64,000 nucleotides of DNA. It comes from Candidatus Aalborgiella aggregata (lineage in GTDB: Bacteria > Pseudomonadota > Gammaproteobacteria > Burkholderiales > Burkholderiaceae_C). The position numbers were made by a program, and so were the translations under genes. The stretch is taken from positions 372,001 through 436,000 of the forward strand of contig JADIYY010000003.1 in NCBI GenBank assembly GCA_016705065.1, written 5' to 3'. The notes beneath the pieces are model-generated. The model saw nothing but the letters and a program-made list of their open reading frames with translations. It was not told where the DNA came from and did not search any database. Of the stretch, positions 17,102-27,600 are shown piece after piece (the stretch's first letter is position 1; every line of letters starts with the position of its first letter).

Positions 17102-18205
17102 ATGCTTGTTTTAATTCTTGTTAGTTTCTTCAGCGCTTTAATGACGGCCATGTTTTTTATACGCTGGGGCAGAGAGCATGCAGAGCTTTATAAACAGGAC
17201 ATGCCACAACGATTCCATATCGGTTCTGTACCGCGTCTTGGCGGTCTTGCGATCATGGTGGGGGTGTTTTTAGGCTGGGCATTGGTAGCCGGTTCTGGCG
17301 CACTGGGATTCAATTTAAATGTCAAAGGATCGTGGCCATTGGTGTGGCCTTGGTTTGTTTTGACGCTACCAGCCGTTTTGGGTGGCGCATTTGAAGATGT
17401 CACACAACGCATCTCAGTTTTGTACCGTTTAGGTTTGACGGCGGTCTCAGCTGGCTTGGCTTGTTGGTTATTAGATATCAGCGTGGTACGTTTAGGTATT
17501 TCGTTCGTTGATAACTGGATGCTGGGCGCTCCTTATATGGGTATTGCACTGGCGGTGCTTGCTATTTGTGGTTTGCCACATGCGTTTAACATCATTGACG
17601 GCTACAACGGATTGGCGGGAACAGTCGCTGTGATGATTTGTCTGGCCATTGTTCATGTGGCGCTGCAATTGGGTGATAGGCAGCTGGCCGCGATGTTGAT
17701 TTGTTTGGCTGCTGCAACAGCGGGGTTTTTAATTTGGAATTACCCACGTGGTTTGATTTTTGCGGGAGATGGCGGCGCATATTTGTGGGGAGTAGTGATT
17801 GCAGTGGCAAGCATCATGTTGGTACAGCGCCACCCAACCGTATCGCCCTGGTTTCCCATGTTGCTATTGATATACCCAGTTTGGGAAACGTTGTTTTCAA
17901 TCTATCGCAAAGCGGTTCGTGGTACATCGCCCGGAGTTGCAGACGCGCTGCATTTTCATCAGTTGATATACAGGCGCATTGTGCGCAGTGTTTTTCATGA
18001 CGACGCTTCGCGTCAAATGTTGATGCGCAACAATCGAACCTCTCCATGGTTGTGGAGCTTTGCTTTATTAACCATGGCACCAGCAGTTTTGTTTTGGGAT
18101 AACACCTTGGTGTTGATGATATGTTGCGCGCTGTTTGTTGTTATTTATGTTTCGGCGTACATGATGCTGATTCGTTTTAAAGTACCTAACTGGTTACGCA
18201 GATAA
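17102..18205 (+). CDS. Polyprenyl-phosphate sugar-1-phosphate transferase (glycosyltransferase 4, WecA/MraY-like)
   Basis: Multi-pass inner-membrane enzyme, 367 aa, about ten hydrophobic helices. Family motifs: PRLGGLAIMVG early (about residue 44), GGAFEDVTQRIS (about 97-108), the catalytic FNIIDGYNGLAG (about 162-173), FAGDGGAYLWG (about 219-229), and a cytoplasmic HFHQLIYRR with the histidines that bind the nucleotide sugar. It moves a sugar-1-phosphate from a UDP-sugar to undecaprenyl phosphate, starting O-antigen, capsule or another surface glycan. No other glycan genes are nearby, so the pathway cannot be assigned. Confidence 0.88.
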   Translation: MLVLILVSFFSALMTAMFFIRWGREHAELYKQDMPQRFHIGSVPRLGGLAIMVGVFLGWALVAGSGALGFNLNVKGSWPLVWPWFVLTLPAVLGGAFEDVTQRISVLYRLGLTAVSAGLACWLLDISVVRLGISFVDNWMLGAPYMGIALAVLAICGLPHAFNIIDGYNGLAGTVAVMICLAIVHVALQLGDRQLAAMLICLAAATAGFLIWNYPRGLIFAGDGGAYLWGVVIAVASIMLVQRHPTVSPWFPMLLLIYPVWETLFSIYRKAVRGTSPGVADALHFHQLIYRRIVRSVFHDDASRQMLMRNNRTSPWLWSFALLTMAPAVLFWDNTLVLMICCALFVVIYVSAYMMLIRFKVPNWLRR

Positions 18206-18308
18206 ATAAACAACTTAATAATTAGCGCTATTAACATTAATACTGCACTATTATTTTCTACTACAATGAATACTTAGTTAATACCTTAATCTTGGCCAAA
18301 GGATATAT

Positions 18309-18650
18309 ATGAGTAACTTAATCGATATTCAATCACAAATAGAAAAACTGCAAAAACAAGCAGAAAGCCTGAAGGCAAAAGAATTTAATAATACGGTTGC
18401 CGAAATACGCGCCAAAATGAAGGCGTTTGGCATCACGATTAAAGACTTGGGCTTGAAGTCATCACAAAAATCAAAGTCCGCAAAAGCCAACAAAACAAAC
18501 AAAGCACGTAAATCAAAAGCTGCTGGTATACCTGTAGCAGCAAAATACAAGGGACCCAAAGGTGAAACCTGGAGTGGTCGTGGCTTGACTCCAAAATGGC
18601 TCGCTGCCTTGCTGGCGCAAGGACACAAAAAAGAAGAGTTTCTTATTTAA
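18309..18650 (+). CDS. H-NS-like nucleoid-associated protein
   Basis: 113 aa. The N-terminal half (residues 5-40) is a charged, heptad-like helix for oligomerisation. A Lys/Ser-rich linker follows, then the DNA-binding signature YKGPKGETWSGRGLTPKWL with an S-G-R-G core loop (about residues 82-100). This is the small betaproteobacterial H-NS/BpH3 type that binds AT-rich DNA and silences acquired genes. A clear ribosome site AAAGGA lies 6 bp before the ATG. AT-rich accessory genes in this window (NYN, HNH cassette) would be plausible targets. Confidence 0.9.
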   Translation: MSNLIDIQSQIEKLQKQAESLKAKEFNNTVAEIRAKMKAFGITIKDLGLKSSQKSKSAKANKTNKARKSKAAGIPVAAKYKGPKGETWSGRGLTPKWLAALLAQGHKKEEFLI

Positions 18651-18728
18651 ATGACTGACAAGAAATAGGCTCACTATTAATAATAAAACATTGGTAAATA
18701 ATTAATAATCGCCTGTCACACATTCATA

Positions 18729-19634
18729 ATGCCTAATACCAATCAAAAAACAGATATCGTCCATGCACCGCAAGACCAAGCGGATATATTAGCCAAAGCG
18801 TTACCCTTTATCCGTAAATACCACGGTAAAACCATGGTTATTAAATATGGCGGCAATGCCATGACGGACCCAGCTTTGCAAAAAGCATTTGCTGAAGATG
18901 TGGTGCTATTAAAGTTGGTTGGGATCAATCCCGTCGTGGTTCATGGTGGAGGACCACAAATTGAAACTGCGCTCAAACGGCTAGGTAAAAAAGGTGAGTT
19001 CATTCAAGGCATGCGTGTGACGGATGCTGAAACCATGGAAGTTGTTGAATGGGTGTTAGCGGGTGAGGTGCAGCAAGATATTGTCGGTTTGATCAATCAA
19101 GCGGGCGGTAAAGCGGTTGGTTTAACAGGTCGAGATGGCGGTTTGATTCGCGCACAAAAGCTAAAACTGGTAGATTTGGTAGATGCGAATAAAGAGCACG
19201 ACGTGGGCCAAGTGGGCGACATCGTGAGCATTGATCCAAGCGTGGTAAAGGCATTACAAGATGACGCTTTCATTCCTGTCGTCAGCCCAATCGGTTTTGG
19301 TCTGCAAAACGAAAGTTACAACATCAATGCCGATGTGGTTGCCAGTAAATTAGCCACCGTACTGCAGGCTGAGAAACTTTTGATGTTGACCAATATTCCT
19401 GGTGTTTTAGATAAAAACAAAGAGTTACTACCCGAGCTCACCACCCGTGAAATTGATGCCCTAATTGCAGACGGCACAATTAGTGGCGGCATGATTCCGA
19501 AAATTGCTGGCGCTTTGGATGCTGCAAAAAGCGGCGTGAATGCGGTGCACATCATTGATGGGCGGGTTGCACACGCTATGCTTTTAGAAATACTGACCGA
19601 ACAAGCGTTCGGCACCATGATTCGTTCGCATTAA
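18729..19634 (+). CDS. argB: Acetylglutamate kinase
   Basis: Amino-acid kinase family, 301 aa, second step of arginine biosynthesis (N-acetylglutamate + ATP). Substrate- and ATP-binding motifs: VIKYGGNAM (about residues 38-46), VVVHGGGPQI (about 67-76), LTGRDGGLIRA, NINADVVASKLA, and the C-terminal GGMIPKIAGALDAAKSGV. The length is normal. It stands alone without other arg genes, and the AT-rich 78-bp gap to the H-NS gene suggests its own promoter. It ends convergent with ptsI, with a repeat copy between. Confidence 0.96.
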   Translation: MPNTNQKTDIVHAPQDQADILAKALPFIRKYHGKTMVIKYGGNAMTDPALQKAFAEDVVLLKLVGINPVVVHGGGPQIETALKRLGKKGEFIQGMRVTDAETMEVVEWVLAGEVQQDIVGLINQAGGKAVGLTGRDGGLIRAQKLKLVDLVDANKEHDVGQVGDIVSIDPSVVKALQDDAFIPVVSPIGFGLQNESYNINADVVASKLATVLQAEKLLMLTNIPGVLDKNKELLPELTTREIDALIADGTISGGMIPKIAGALDAAKSGVNAVHIIDGRVAHAMLLEILTEQAFGTMIRSH

Positions 19635-19655
19635 CTATATCTAAACGCGTGGCAC

Positions 19656-19703
19656 GCTATGATTAATATAGCAGCATAGGCAATAAATACGCAAGCTATA
19701 GCT
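19656..19703 (+). repeat. Two-hairpin dispersed repeat, copy 4
   Basis: GCTATGATTAATATAGC, CATAGGCAATAAATACGC and AGCTATAGCTG lie in the 74-bp gap between the convergent ends of argB and ptsI. The second hairpin has diverged from consensus. Confidence 0.75.
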
Positions 19704-19708
19704 GAAAT

Positions 19709-21526
19709 TTATATAAATTCTTGGGGTTGTTCGGAATTTAAGACGCGTTGCGTCCAATCGCTCAGCTTGCTGGTATCGGTGCGCAGTATTTGCTGTTTCA
19801 CTGTCAAAATTTGGGCCGGATGCATTGAGAAGCTACGCAAGCCCATGCCCAAGAGCAATTTGGTCAGACTGGCATCACCCGCCATTTCACCACACACACT
19901 CACAGATTTGCCTTGAAGCTGGCCTTGTTCAATAGTATTCGCAATAAGGCGCAACACTGCGGGATGCAAAGGGTCATATAAGTAAGAGACAGACTCATCT
20001 GCGCGGTCAATTGCCAAGGTATATTGAATCAAGTCATTGGTCCCTAAGGACAGAAAATCAAAATACTTTAAAAAAGTGGGCAACATCAATGCTGCAGCTG
20101 GTATTTCGATCATTGCGCCAACAGGAACCACGCCGTAGGCAATGCCTTCATCATCCAATTGTTTTTTTGCTTGTGCGATTGCCGCCAAGGTTTGTTGTAT
20201 CTCAGATACGGCGCAGAGCATGGGAACTAACAAATTAATTTGCCCAAAACTACTGGCTCGCAAAATGGCCCGCAACTGCGTGATAAACATATCGGGTTCA
20301 GATAAGCTCCAACGGATGGCGCGCAAACCAAGAGCTGGGTTCAAGTGAGTTTCTTGCGCTTTTTCATTTCTGTCTAGGGGCTTATCGGCACCTATATCAA
20401 CCGTGCGAATGGTTACAGGCAGACCTTGCATCCCCAAAACCGCGCTTTTGTACGCGTCAAATTGTTCTTCTTCGGTGGGCAAGGCTGATAAACCCTTGGC
20501 TTCGCGTCCCATGAACAAAAACTCGCTGCGAAACAAACCAACCCCCACGACACCAGCATTCAATGCAGCAGCAGCATCTTCGGGTTGTTCAATGTTGGCA
20601 AGCAGCTCAATTTTTTGACCATCCAATGTGATTGCGGCTGTGTTGCGAAGGCGCGCGAGTCGCGTTCTTTCTAGTTCGCCTTGTCGCTTTTTGAAGTTGT
20701 ATTCAGCCAAAATAATGGGGCTGGGGTCAACAATCACAACACCAGCATCGCCATCGATAATGACCCAATCGTCTTGACGGATGAGTTGACTCGCCGTTCT
20801 CGCGCCCACCACAGCTGGGATATTCATGCTGCGAGCCACAATTGCTGTGTGTGACGTTTTTCCACCCACGTCGGTTGCAAAACCAGCAAAGACACTTTGC
20901 TTAAACTGCAACATGTCCGCAGGCGATAAGTCATGTGCGATCAATACCAAAGGCACATCAACCGTATCACCCAATAGCAGATCTTGTTGCGGGTGTTGGT
21001 GTTTATCTCGCAATGCTTGCTTTTGCGCGGTGCTGGATGTTTCTGTTTTTCCTAACTCTGCCAATGAAGCAGCAGCACCTTGCATATATCGCAGAATTCG
21101 CTCAACTACTTGCTCTAAATCCGCCTTGCGTTCTCGTAAATAGGGGTCTTCCATCTCATCAAACTGACGAGAAATAATTTCCAACTGTGTGGTTAACGCC
21201 CATTCGGCGTTGTAGTGCCGCTCAGAGATCCAGTGTCGCACACCATCCGACAACATATCATCTTGTAGCAGCATCAAATGAACATCCAGCATGGCTGCCA
21301 ATTCGTGTGGCGCTTCTTTGCGCGACATTTGTGAAACACTGTGCTGCAAACGTCCTAATTCTTCAATGACGGCGTTTCTTCCCACGCGTATGCGTTCAAT
21401 TTCCGACTCGACTTCGTCTGCAGCGATGAAGTAATGCGCAACATCCACACGGCTGGACGCAATTAATACAGCTCGCCCAATGGCAATACCTTGTGCAACG
21501 GCTAATCCACGTACCGAAAAAGTCAT
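19709..21526 (-). CDS. ptsI: Phosphoenolpyruvate-protein phosphotransferase (enzyme I)
   Basis: First enzyme of the phosphotransferase system, 605 aa; it takes phosphate from PEP and passes it to HPr. The phospho-histidine is His226 in GGKTSHTAIVAR, and the PEP-binding C-terminal domain shows RSEFLFMGR, GTNDLIQYTLAIDR and the catalytic-cysteine segment VSVCGEMAGD. It has the standard length plus a short Gln-rich loop (about residues 165-185). It follows ptsH with a 56-bp gap and forms an EIIA-HPr-EI set. Confidence 0.96.
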   Translation of the reverse strand: MTFSVRGLAVAQGIAIGRAVLIASSRVDVAHYFIAADEVESEIERIRVGRNAVIEELGRLQHSVSQMSRKEAPHELAAMLDVHLMLLQDDMLSDGVRHWISERHYNAEWALTTQLEIISRQFDEMEDPYLRERKADLEQVVERILRYMQGAAASLAELGKTETSSTAQKQALRDKHQHPQQDLLLGDTVDVPLVLIAHDLSPADMLQFKQSVFAGFATDVGGKTSHTAIVARSMNIPAVVGARTASQLIRQDDWVIIDGDAGVVIVDPSPIILAEYNFKKRQGELERTRLARLRNTAAITLDGQKIELLANIEQPEDAAAALNAGVVGVGLFRSEFLFMGREAKGLSALPTEEEQFDAYKSAVLGMQGLPVTIRTVDIGADKPLDRNEKAQETHLNPALGLRAIRWSLSEPDMFITQLRAILRASSFGQINLLVPMLCAVSEIQQTLAAIAQAKKQLDDEGIAYGVVPVGAMIEIPAAALMLPTFLKYFDFLSLGTNDLIQYTLAIDRADESVSYLYDPLHPAVLRLIANTIEQGQLQGKSVSVCGEMAGDASLTKLLLGMGLRSFSMHPAQILTVKQQILRTDTSKLSDWTQRVLNSEQPQEFI

Positions 21527-21582
21527 AGAAATTTAAATAAGAAACGTAAACGAACTAAAAGGTGCGCATGTTGTCCACATCA

Positions 21583-21852
21583 TCACTCACCCTCACCAAA
21601 TTTATCCTCGATCAAAGCTAAAAGTGCATTGCTAGCTTCTTGTTCTTGATCGCCATCGGTTTCCAAAGTAACTAAAGAGCCAATACCAGCGGCCAACATC
21701 ATGACCCCCATAATGCTTTTGGCATTGATGCGGCGCTCCCCTTTCGACATCCAAACTTCACAAGGGAAGCTACCCGCCAATTTGGTTAATTTGGCAGAAG
21801 CGCGTGCGTGGAGACCCAATTTATTGCTGATGGTTGTATTGACCTTGATCAT
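21583..21852 (-). CDS. ptsH: Phosphocarrier protein HPr
   Basis: 89 aa. The active His15 is in KLGLHARAS, and Ser46 is in the regulatory INAKSIMGVMML motif, so phosphorylation by an HprK-type kinase is possible; no hprK is in the window. It overlaps the EIIA gene by 32 bp, a long overlap that implies tight co-expression. Sugar EIIB and EIIC components are absent here, so the set probably works in regulation, as in other betaproteobacteria with incomplete PTS. Confidence 0.95.
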   Translation of the reverse strand: MIKVNTTISNKLGLHARASAKLTKLAGSFPCEVWMSKGERRINAKSIMGVMMLAAGIGSLVTLETDGDQEQEASNALLALIEDKFGEGE

Positions 21853-22285
21853 ATGATTTCATTTTTTGGTGTTGTTGTGGTGTAACTGCAACAGACATAA
21901 CGCCTTGTATGCCACCCGTAATAGCGCGAGACAGCACTGCGTCTAAAGACTCGTGTCGATAACTGATTGCGCGAAGCAGCATGGGTAGGTTTACACCAGC
22001 CACTAATTTGGTATGAACTCCGTCTGCAAGTTGTGCGGCGATGTTGCTGGGCGTCGCACCAAAAAGGTCGGTAAAAATCAAGATATTGACAGGTTTTTTT
22101 GCTTTGATGGGCGTTAAGTGCTGGTCAATTTTATTTTGAGCCAAAACCACTACTTTTTCCGGAGTATCGCTTGGCAAGATATCAAAAGCAACAATGTAAT
22201 CAGATGCATCTGGAAACACATGTAAAGCGGCCTCTCTCAACGCGCTGGCCAATGGTGCATGTGCAATGATGAAAAAACTATTCAT
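21821..22285 (-). CDS. Mannose-type PTS EIIA protein
   Basis: 154 aa, PTS_IIA_man fold. Predicted phospho-His9 is in FFIIAHAPLAS; LIFTDLFGATPSN (about residues 68-80) is the conserved strand-turn that packs beside it. The last 15 or so residues (a Gln-rich tail) overlap ptsH. No membrane permease of the mannose family is nearby. In related bacteria this protein with HPr and EI forms a regulatory phosphorelay not linked to sugar import; I infer the same here. Confidence 0.88.
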   Translation of the reverse strand: MNSFFIIAHAPLASALREAALHVFPDASDYIVAFDILPSDTPEKVVVLAQNKIDQHLTPIKAKKPVNILIFTDLFGATPSNIAAQLADGVHTKLVAGVNLPMLLRAISYRHESLDAVLSRAITGGIQGVMSVAVTPQQHQKMKSYDQGQYNHQQ

Positions 22286-22646
22286 GGCCTAATTATCAGG
22301 CTTAATCCTATTCACAAAACAGTTTCAACAAAAATCAAAAGTGATAGCATAAAACCTAAGCAAGATAAGCGGTTTGTGCTATAAAACCAAGCAGCAAACT
22401 ATTCAAATGCGGTTTGTTTAGATTGACATAGCTGTTTGCCGTTGGATTTAAAAAGCGCACTGTGCCCAAATTTCTTACATATGTGTGACTTATTTAGCAA
22501 AAATAAGCCAATTTAAATCAACAACCGAAAGAAAATACTTACATTTATTGATTACGTTGCTAAAATTTACTTTAATACTAAATAACTAACTGGTTGCCTG
22601 CAGCGGTAACCGGTTTGGGCTTGGACGACATAAGGTTCTATCAAAA
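22286..22646. other. Divergent intergenic region before the giant surface-protein gene
   Basis: 361 AT-rich bases with no gene. Two possible sigma70-type promoters face the giant gene: TTGACA (22423-22428) with TTTAAA after 18 bp, and TTGATT (22547-22552) with TTTAAT after 17 bp (22570-22575). The second would leave a leader of about 65 bases. No terminator or operator is obvious. Confidence 0.35.
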
Positions 22647-24656
22647 ATGATTCGTAAACCACCGCTTTTTAAATTCATTAGCATGCACTGCCAAAAAATA
22701 AATAAGCTGATAGCAGCGTTTGCGTTTTTGTGTGCCGCAGGTACTCCGCTTTCGGCGCATGCACAAGCCTCGGCTTGTTCTGCTAATGAGATTTTACAGA
22801 CCTTAACCATTCCACCAGGTTGGGTTGCCGGCAGTACAGGCCCCGTCAACTACGTTGTAGGAACGGGATTAAATGCCGTTACGGTGACATATTCTGTTGT
22901 TGGTTCACAGCCTTTTACTGGCGGTACGCCAGATCAACTAATTCACGGTGGTATTGCTGATACGGTGCGTGCGGGCCATACAACAACTGGCACCAACGTT
23001 TTATTGTCTACACAAAATTTAAGCTTCAGTCGGCCTGTCAATAAATTTCAACTTACATCGACCGATGTTGACTATATAGATGGCAATTGGCAAGATAGGA
23101 TCGTTGTTTTGGCTAATGGGGGTACGGCGCCCACAAGCATGACGGGCGCAGCTACGCACACCATCAACGTCGCAACAGGCACTGCAACCGCAACAACTGA
23201 AGGTAACTGTGCCAATACAGACCCAGCGTGCAATGTGACAACAAGGTTTAATATCACTGGTATTAACAGCGTCGCACAGCAGTTTCGTACTGGTCCCTCG
23301 CATGATGGTGCTCAACAATTTGTTGGTATAGCAAACTTTGCATGGTGTGCACCTAGGCGTTCAAATATCACTTTGCAGAAAACATGGGTCAACGCCACGG
23401 TGAATAATGCGGTCACTGTCAGCGCGGCAGGCGCAACTCCCGCTTTGACCAGCTTGAATTCGGTGGCCAATACAGCGAACGAAACAGATCCTGGCGCAGT
23501 CCAAATCGTCAACGCGGGCAGCGTCCTGACCTTGGCCGAGACCTTCACCACCGGCAGCGCCGCTAACTACAACACCACACTGGCCTGTACCGGCACTAGC
23601 GGCTTGGTGGGCAGCACCTTAACGGTAGGCAGTGCAGACACTGCGATTGTTTGTACGTATACCAATACAAGGAAGATAGCAACCCTGACTAAGGCCTTCA
23701 GCCCGACCAGCATCAGTGTTGGCGGCACCAGCACACTGACCTTTACAGTGAGCAACCCAGCCGGTAACTCAGCACAAACCGTCAGCTTCACCGACACCTT
23801 GCCAGCGGGCTTGCGTGTGGCCAGTCCTTCGACTGTAGGCGGCACTTGTACTGGTGGCTCTGTCACGGCAACGGCACTGGGTCAAACCATCGTGGTTGCT
23901 AACCGCCAAGTTCCGGCTGGCACCGCCACGCCGACCACCTGTACCATCACGGTACTCGTCACCACGGCGGTCACGGCCACCACGGGAGCCTGCCCGGTTG
24001 CGAACAACACCAACGGTGCCAGCGCGATCACCGGTATCACCAATCTGACCAACGGCGTGACCGACCAGTGTTTGACGGTCAACCCCTTGACACCGACTCT
24101 GACCAAGGCCTTCAGCCCGACCAGCATCAGTGTTGGCGGCACCAGCACACTGACCTTTACAGTGAGCAACCCAGCCGGTAACTCAGCACAAACCGTCAGC
24201 TTCACCGACACCTTGCCAGCGGGCCTTGGGGACACACCTGCCACTGCGGTGGCCACCTATCCCGCACCTGTACCGGCGGGTCACGCACGCACTGGCATCC
24301 ATCGCGGGCACGCCAAGTTGGGGCCGGCACAGCCACGCCGACCACCTGTACCATCTCGGTACACGTCACCACCTCGGCCACGCCCACGTAGGCGCCTGCC
24401 CAGGCACAGCGGCCAACACCAACGGTGCCAGCGAGATCACCGGTCTGAGCAACCTCACCAACGGCGTGACCAACCAGTGTTTGACCGTCACTGCCTTGAC
24501 ACCGACCCTGACCAAGGCCTTCAGCCCGACCAGCATCAGCATCGGCGGCACCAGCACACTGACCTTTACAGTGAGCAACCCAGCGCTGAACCCAGCACAA
24601 ACCGTCAGCTTCACCGACACCTTGCCAGCGGGCTTGCGTGTGGCCAGCGCGCCTAA
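22647..24656 (+). CDS. Open segment A of the giant gene: signal peptide and N-terminal domains
   Basis: Meaningful to about 24220. After GLRV-type sequence is expected (TDTLPAGL), the frame runs into Pro/Arg-rich nonsense until a stop at 24656. A TAAGG ribosome site lies 11 bp before ATG 22647; a second ATG at 22683 would also leave a good signal peptide. It contains the two diverged repeat units (SISVGGTSTLTF), which differ from the array proper in many codons. Confidence 0.6.
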   Translation: MIRKPPLFKFISMHCQKINKLIAAFAFLCAAGTPLSAHAQASACSANEILQTLTIPPGWVAGSTGPVNYVVGTGLNAVTVTYSVVGSQPFTGGTPDQLIHGGIADTVRAGHTTTGTNVLLSTQNLSFSRPVNKFQLTSTDVDYIDGNWQDRIVVLANGGTAPTSMTGAATHTINVATGTATATTEGNCANTDPACNVTTRFNITGINSVAQQFRTGPSHDGAQQFVGIANFAWCAPRRSNITLQKTWVNATVNNAVTVSAAGATPALTSLNSVANTANETDPGAVQIVNAGSVLTLAETFTTGSAANYNTTLACTGTSGLVGSTLTVGSADTAIVCTYTNTRKIATLTKAFSPTSISVGGTSTLTFTVSNPAGNSAQTVSFTDTLPAGLRVASPSTVGGTCTGGSVTATALGQTIVVANRQVPAGTATPTTCTITVLVTTAVTATTGACPVANNTNGASAITGITNLTNGVTDQCLTVNPLTPTLTKAFSPTSISVGGTSTLTFTVSNPAGNSAQTVSFTDTLPAGLGDTPATAVATYPAPVPAGHARTGIHRGHAKLGPAQPRRPPVPSRYTSPPRPRPRRRLPRHSGQHQRCQRDHRSEQPHQRRDQPVFDRHCLDTDPDQGLQPDQHQHRRHQHTDLYSEQPSAEPSTNRQLHRHLASGLACGQRA

Positions 24657-27600
24657 CGTCACCAACACCTGTACCGGCGGCACGGTCACGGCGGTGGCAC
24701 TGAGCGGCAGCATCGCAGTCGCGGGCACACAAGTTCGCGCCGGCACAGCCACGCCGACCACCTGTACCATCTCGGTAGACATCACCACCTCGGCCACGCC
24801 GACGGTAGGCGCTTGCCCAGGCACAGCGGCCAACACCAACGGTTCCGGCCAGATCAGCGGTCTGAGCAACCTCACCAACGGCGTGACCAACCAGTGTTTG
24901 ACCGTCACTGCCTTGACACCGACCCTGACCAAGGCCTTCAGCCCGACCAGCATCAGCATCGGCGGCACCAGCACACTGACCTTTACAGTGAGCAACCCAG
25001 CGCTGAACCCAGCACAAACCGTCAGCTTCACCGACACCTTGCCAGCGGGCTTGCGTGTGGCCAGCGCGCCTAACGTCACCAACACCTGTACCGGCGGCAC
25101 GGTCACGGCGGTGGCACTGAGCGGCAGCATCGCAGTCGCGGGCACACAAGTTGGCGCCGGCACAGCCACGCCGACCACCTGTACCATCTCGGTAGACATC
25201 ACCACCTCGGCCACGCCGACGGTAGGCGCTTGCCCAGGCACAGCGGCCAACACCAACGGTTCCGGCCAGATCAGCGGTCTGAGCAACCTCACCAACGGCG
25301 TGACCAACCAGTGTTTGACCGTCACTGCCTTGACACCGACCCTGACCAAGGCCTTCAGCCCGACCAGCATCAGCATCGGCGGCACCAGCACACTGACCTT
25401 TACAGTGAGCAACCCAGCGCTGAACCCAGCACAAACCGTCAGCTTCACCGACACCTTGCCAGCGGGCTTGCGTGTGGCCAGCGCGCCTAACGTCACCAAC
25501 ACCTGTACCGGCGGCACGGTCACGGCGGTGGCACTGAGCGGCAGCATCGCAGTCGCGGGCACACAAGTTGGCGCCGGCACAGCCACGCCGACCACCTGTA
25601 CCATCTCGGTAGACATCACCACCTCGGCCACGCCGACGGTAGGCGCTTGCCCAGGCACAGCGGCCAACACCAACGGTTCCGGCCAGATCAGCGGTCTGAG
25701 CAACCTCACCAACGGCGTGACCAACCAGTGTTTGACCGTCACTGCCTTGACACCGACCCTGACCAAGGCCTTCAGCCCGACCAGCATCAGCATCGGCGGC
25801 ACCAGCACACTGACCTTTACAGTGAGCAACCCAGCGCTGAACCCAGCACAAACCGTCAGCTTCACCGACACCTTGCCAGCGGGCTTGCGTGTGGCCAGCG
25901 CGCCTAACGTCACCAACACCTGTACCGGCGGCACGGTCACGGCGGTGGCACTGAGCGGCAGCATCGCAGTCGCGGGCACACAAGTTGGCGCCGGCACAGC
26001 CACGCCGACCACCTGTACCATCTCGGTAGACATCACCACCTCGGCCACGCCGACGGTAGGCGCTTGCCCAGGCACAGCGGCCAACACCAACGGTTCCGGC
26101 CAGATCAGCGGTCTGAGCAACCTCACCAACGGCGTGACCAACCAGTGTTTGACCGTCACTGCCTTGACACCGACCCTGACCAAGGCCTTCAGCCCGACCA
26201 GCATCAGCATCGGCGGCACCAGCACACTGACCTTTACAGTGAGCAACCCAGCGCTGAACCCAGCACAAACCGTCAGCTTCACCGACACCTTGCCAGCGGG
26301 CTTGCGTGTGGCCAGCGCGCCTAACGTCACCAACACCTGTACCGGCGGCACGGTCACGGCGGTGGCACTGAGCGGCAGCATCGCAGTCGCGGGCACACAA
26401 GTTGGCGCCGGCACAGCCACGCCGACCACCTGTACCATCTCGGTAGACATCACCACCTCGGCCACGCCGACGGTAGGCGCTTGCCCAGGCACAGCGGCCA
26501 ACACCAACGGTTCCGGCCAGATCAGCGGTCTGAGCAACCTCACCAACGGCGTGACCAACCAGTGTTTGACCGTCACTGCCTTGACACCGACCCTGACCAA
26601 GGCCTTCAGCCCGACCAGCATCAGCATCGGCGGCACCAGCACACTGACCTTTACAGTGAGCAACCCAGCGCTGAACCCAGCACAAACCGTCAGCTTCACC
26701 GACACCTTGCCAGCGGGCTTGCGTGTGGCCAGCGCGCCTAACGTCACCAACACCTGTACCGGCGGCACGGTCACGGCGGTGGCACTGAGCGGCAGCATCG
26801 CAGTCGCGGGCACACAGGTTGGCGCCGGCACAGCCACGCCGACCACCTGTACCATCTCGGTAGACATCACCACCTCGGCCACGCCGACGGTAGGCGCTTG
26901 CCCAGGCACAGCGGCCAACACCAACGGTTCCGGCCAGATCAGCGGTCTGAGCAACCTCACCAACGGCGTGACCAACCAGTGTTTGACCGTCACTGCCTTG
27001 ACACCGACCCTGACCAAGGCCTTCAGCCCGACCAGCATCAGCATCGGCGGCACCAGCACACTGACCTTTACAGTGAGCAACCCAGCGCTGAACCCAGCAC
27101 AAACCGTCAGCTTCACCGACACCTTGCCAGCGGGCTTGCGTGTGGCCAGCGCGCCTAACGTCACCAACACCTGTACCGGCGGCACGGTCACGGCGGTGGC
27201 ACTGAGCGGCAGCATCGCAGTCGCGGGCACACAAGTTGGCGCCGGCACAGCCACGCCGACCACCTGTACCATCTCGGTAGACATCACCACCTCGGCCACG
27301 CCGACGGTAGGCGCTTGCCCAGGCACAGCGGCCAACACCAACGGTTCCGGCCAGATCAGCGGTCTGAGCAACCTCACCAACGGCGTGACCAACCAGTGTT
27401 TGACCGTCACTGCCTTGACACCGACCCTGACCAAGGCCTTCAGCCCGACCAGCATCAGCATCGGCGGCACCAGCACACTGACCTTTACAGTGAGCAACCC
27501 AGCGCTGAACCCAGCACAAACCGTCAGCTTCACCGACACCTTGCCAGCGGGCTTGCGTGTGGCCAGCGCGCCTAACGTCACCAACACCTGTACCGGCGGC

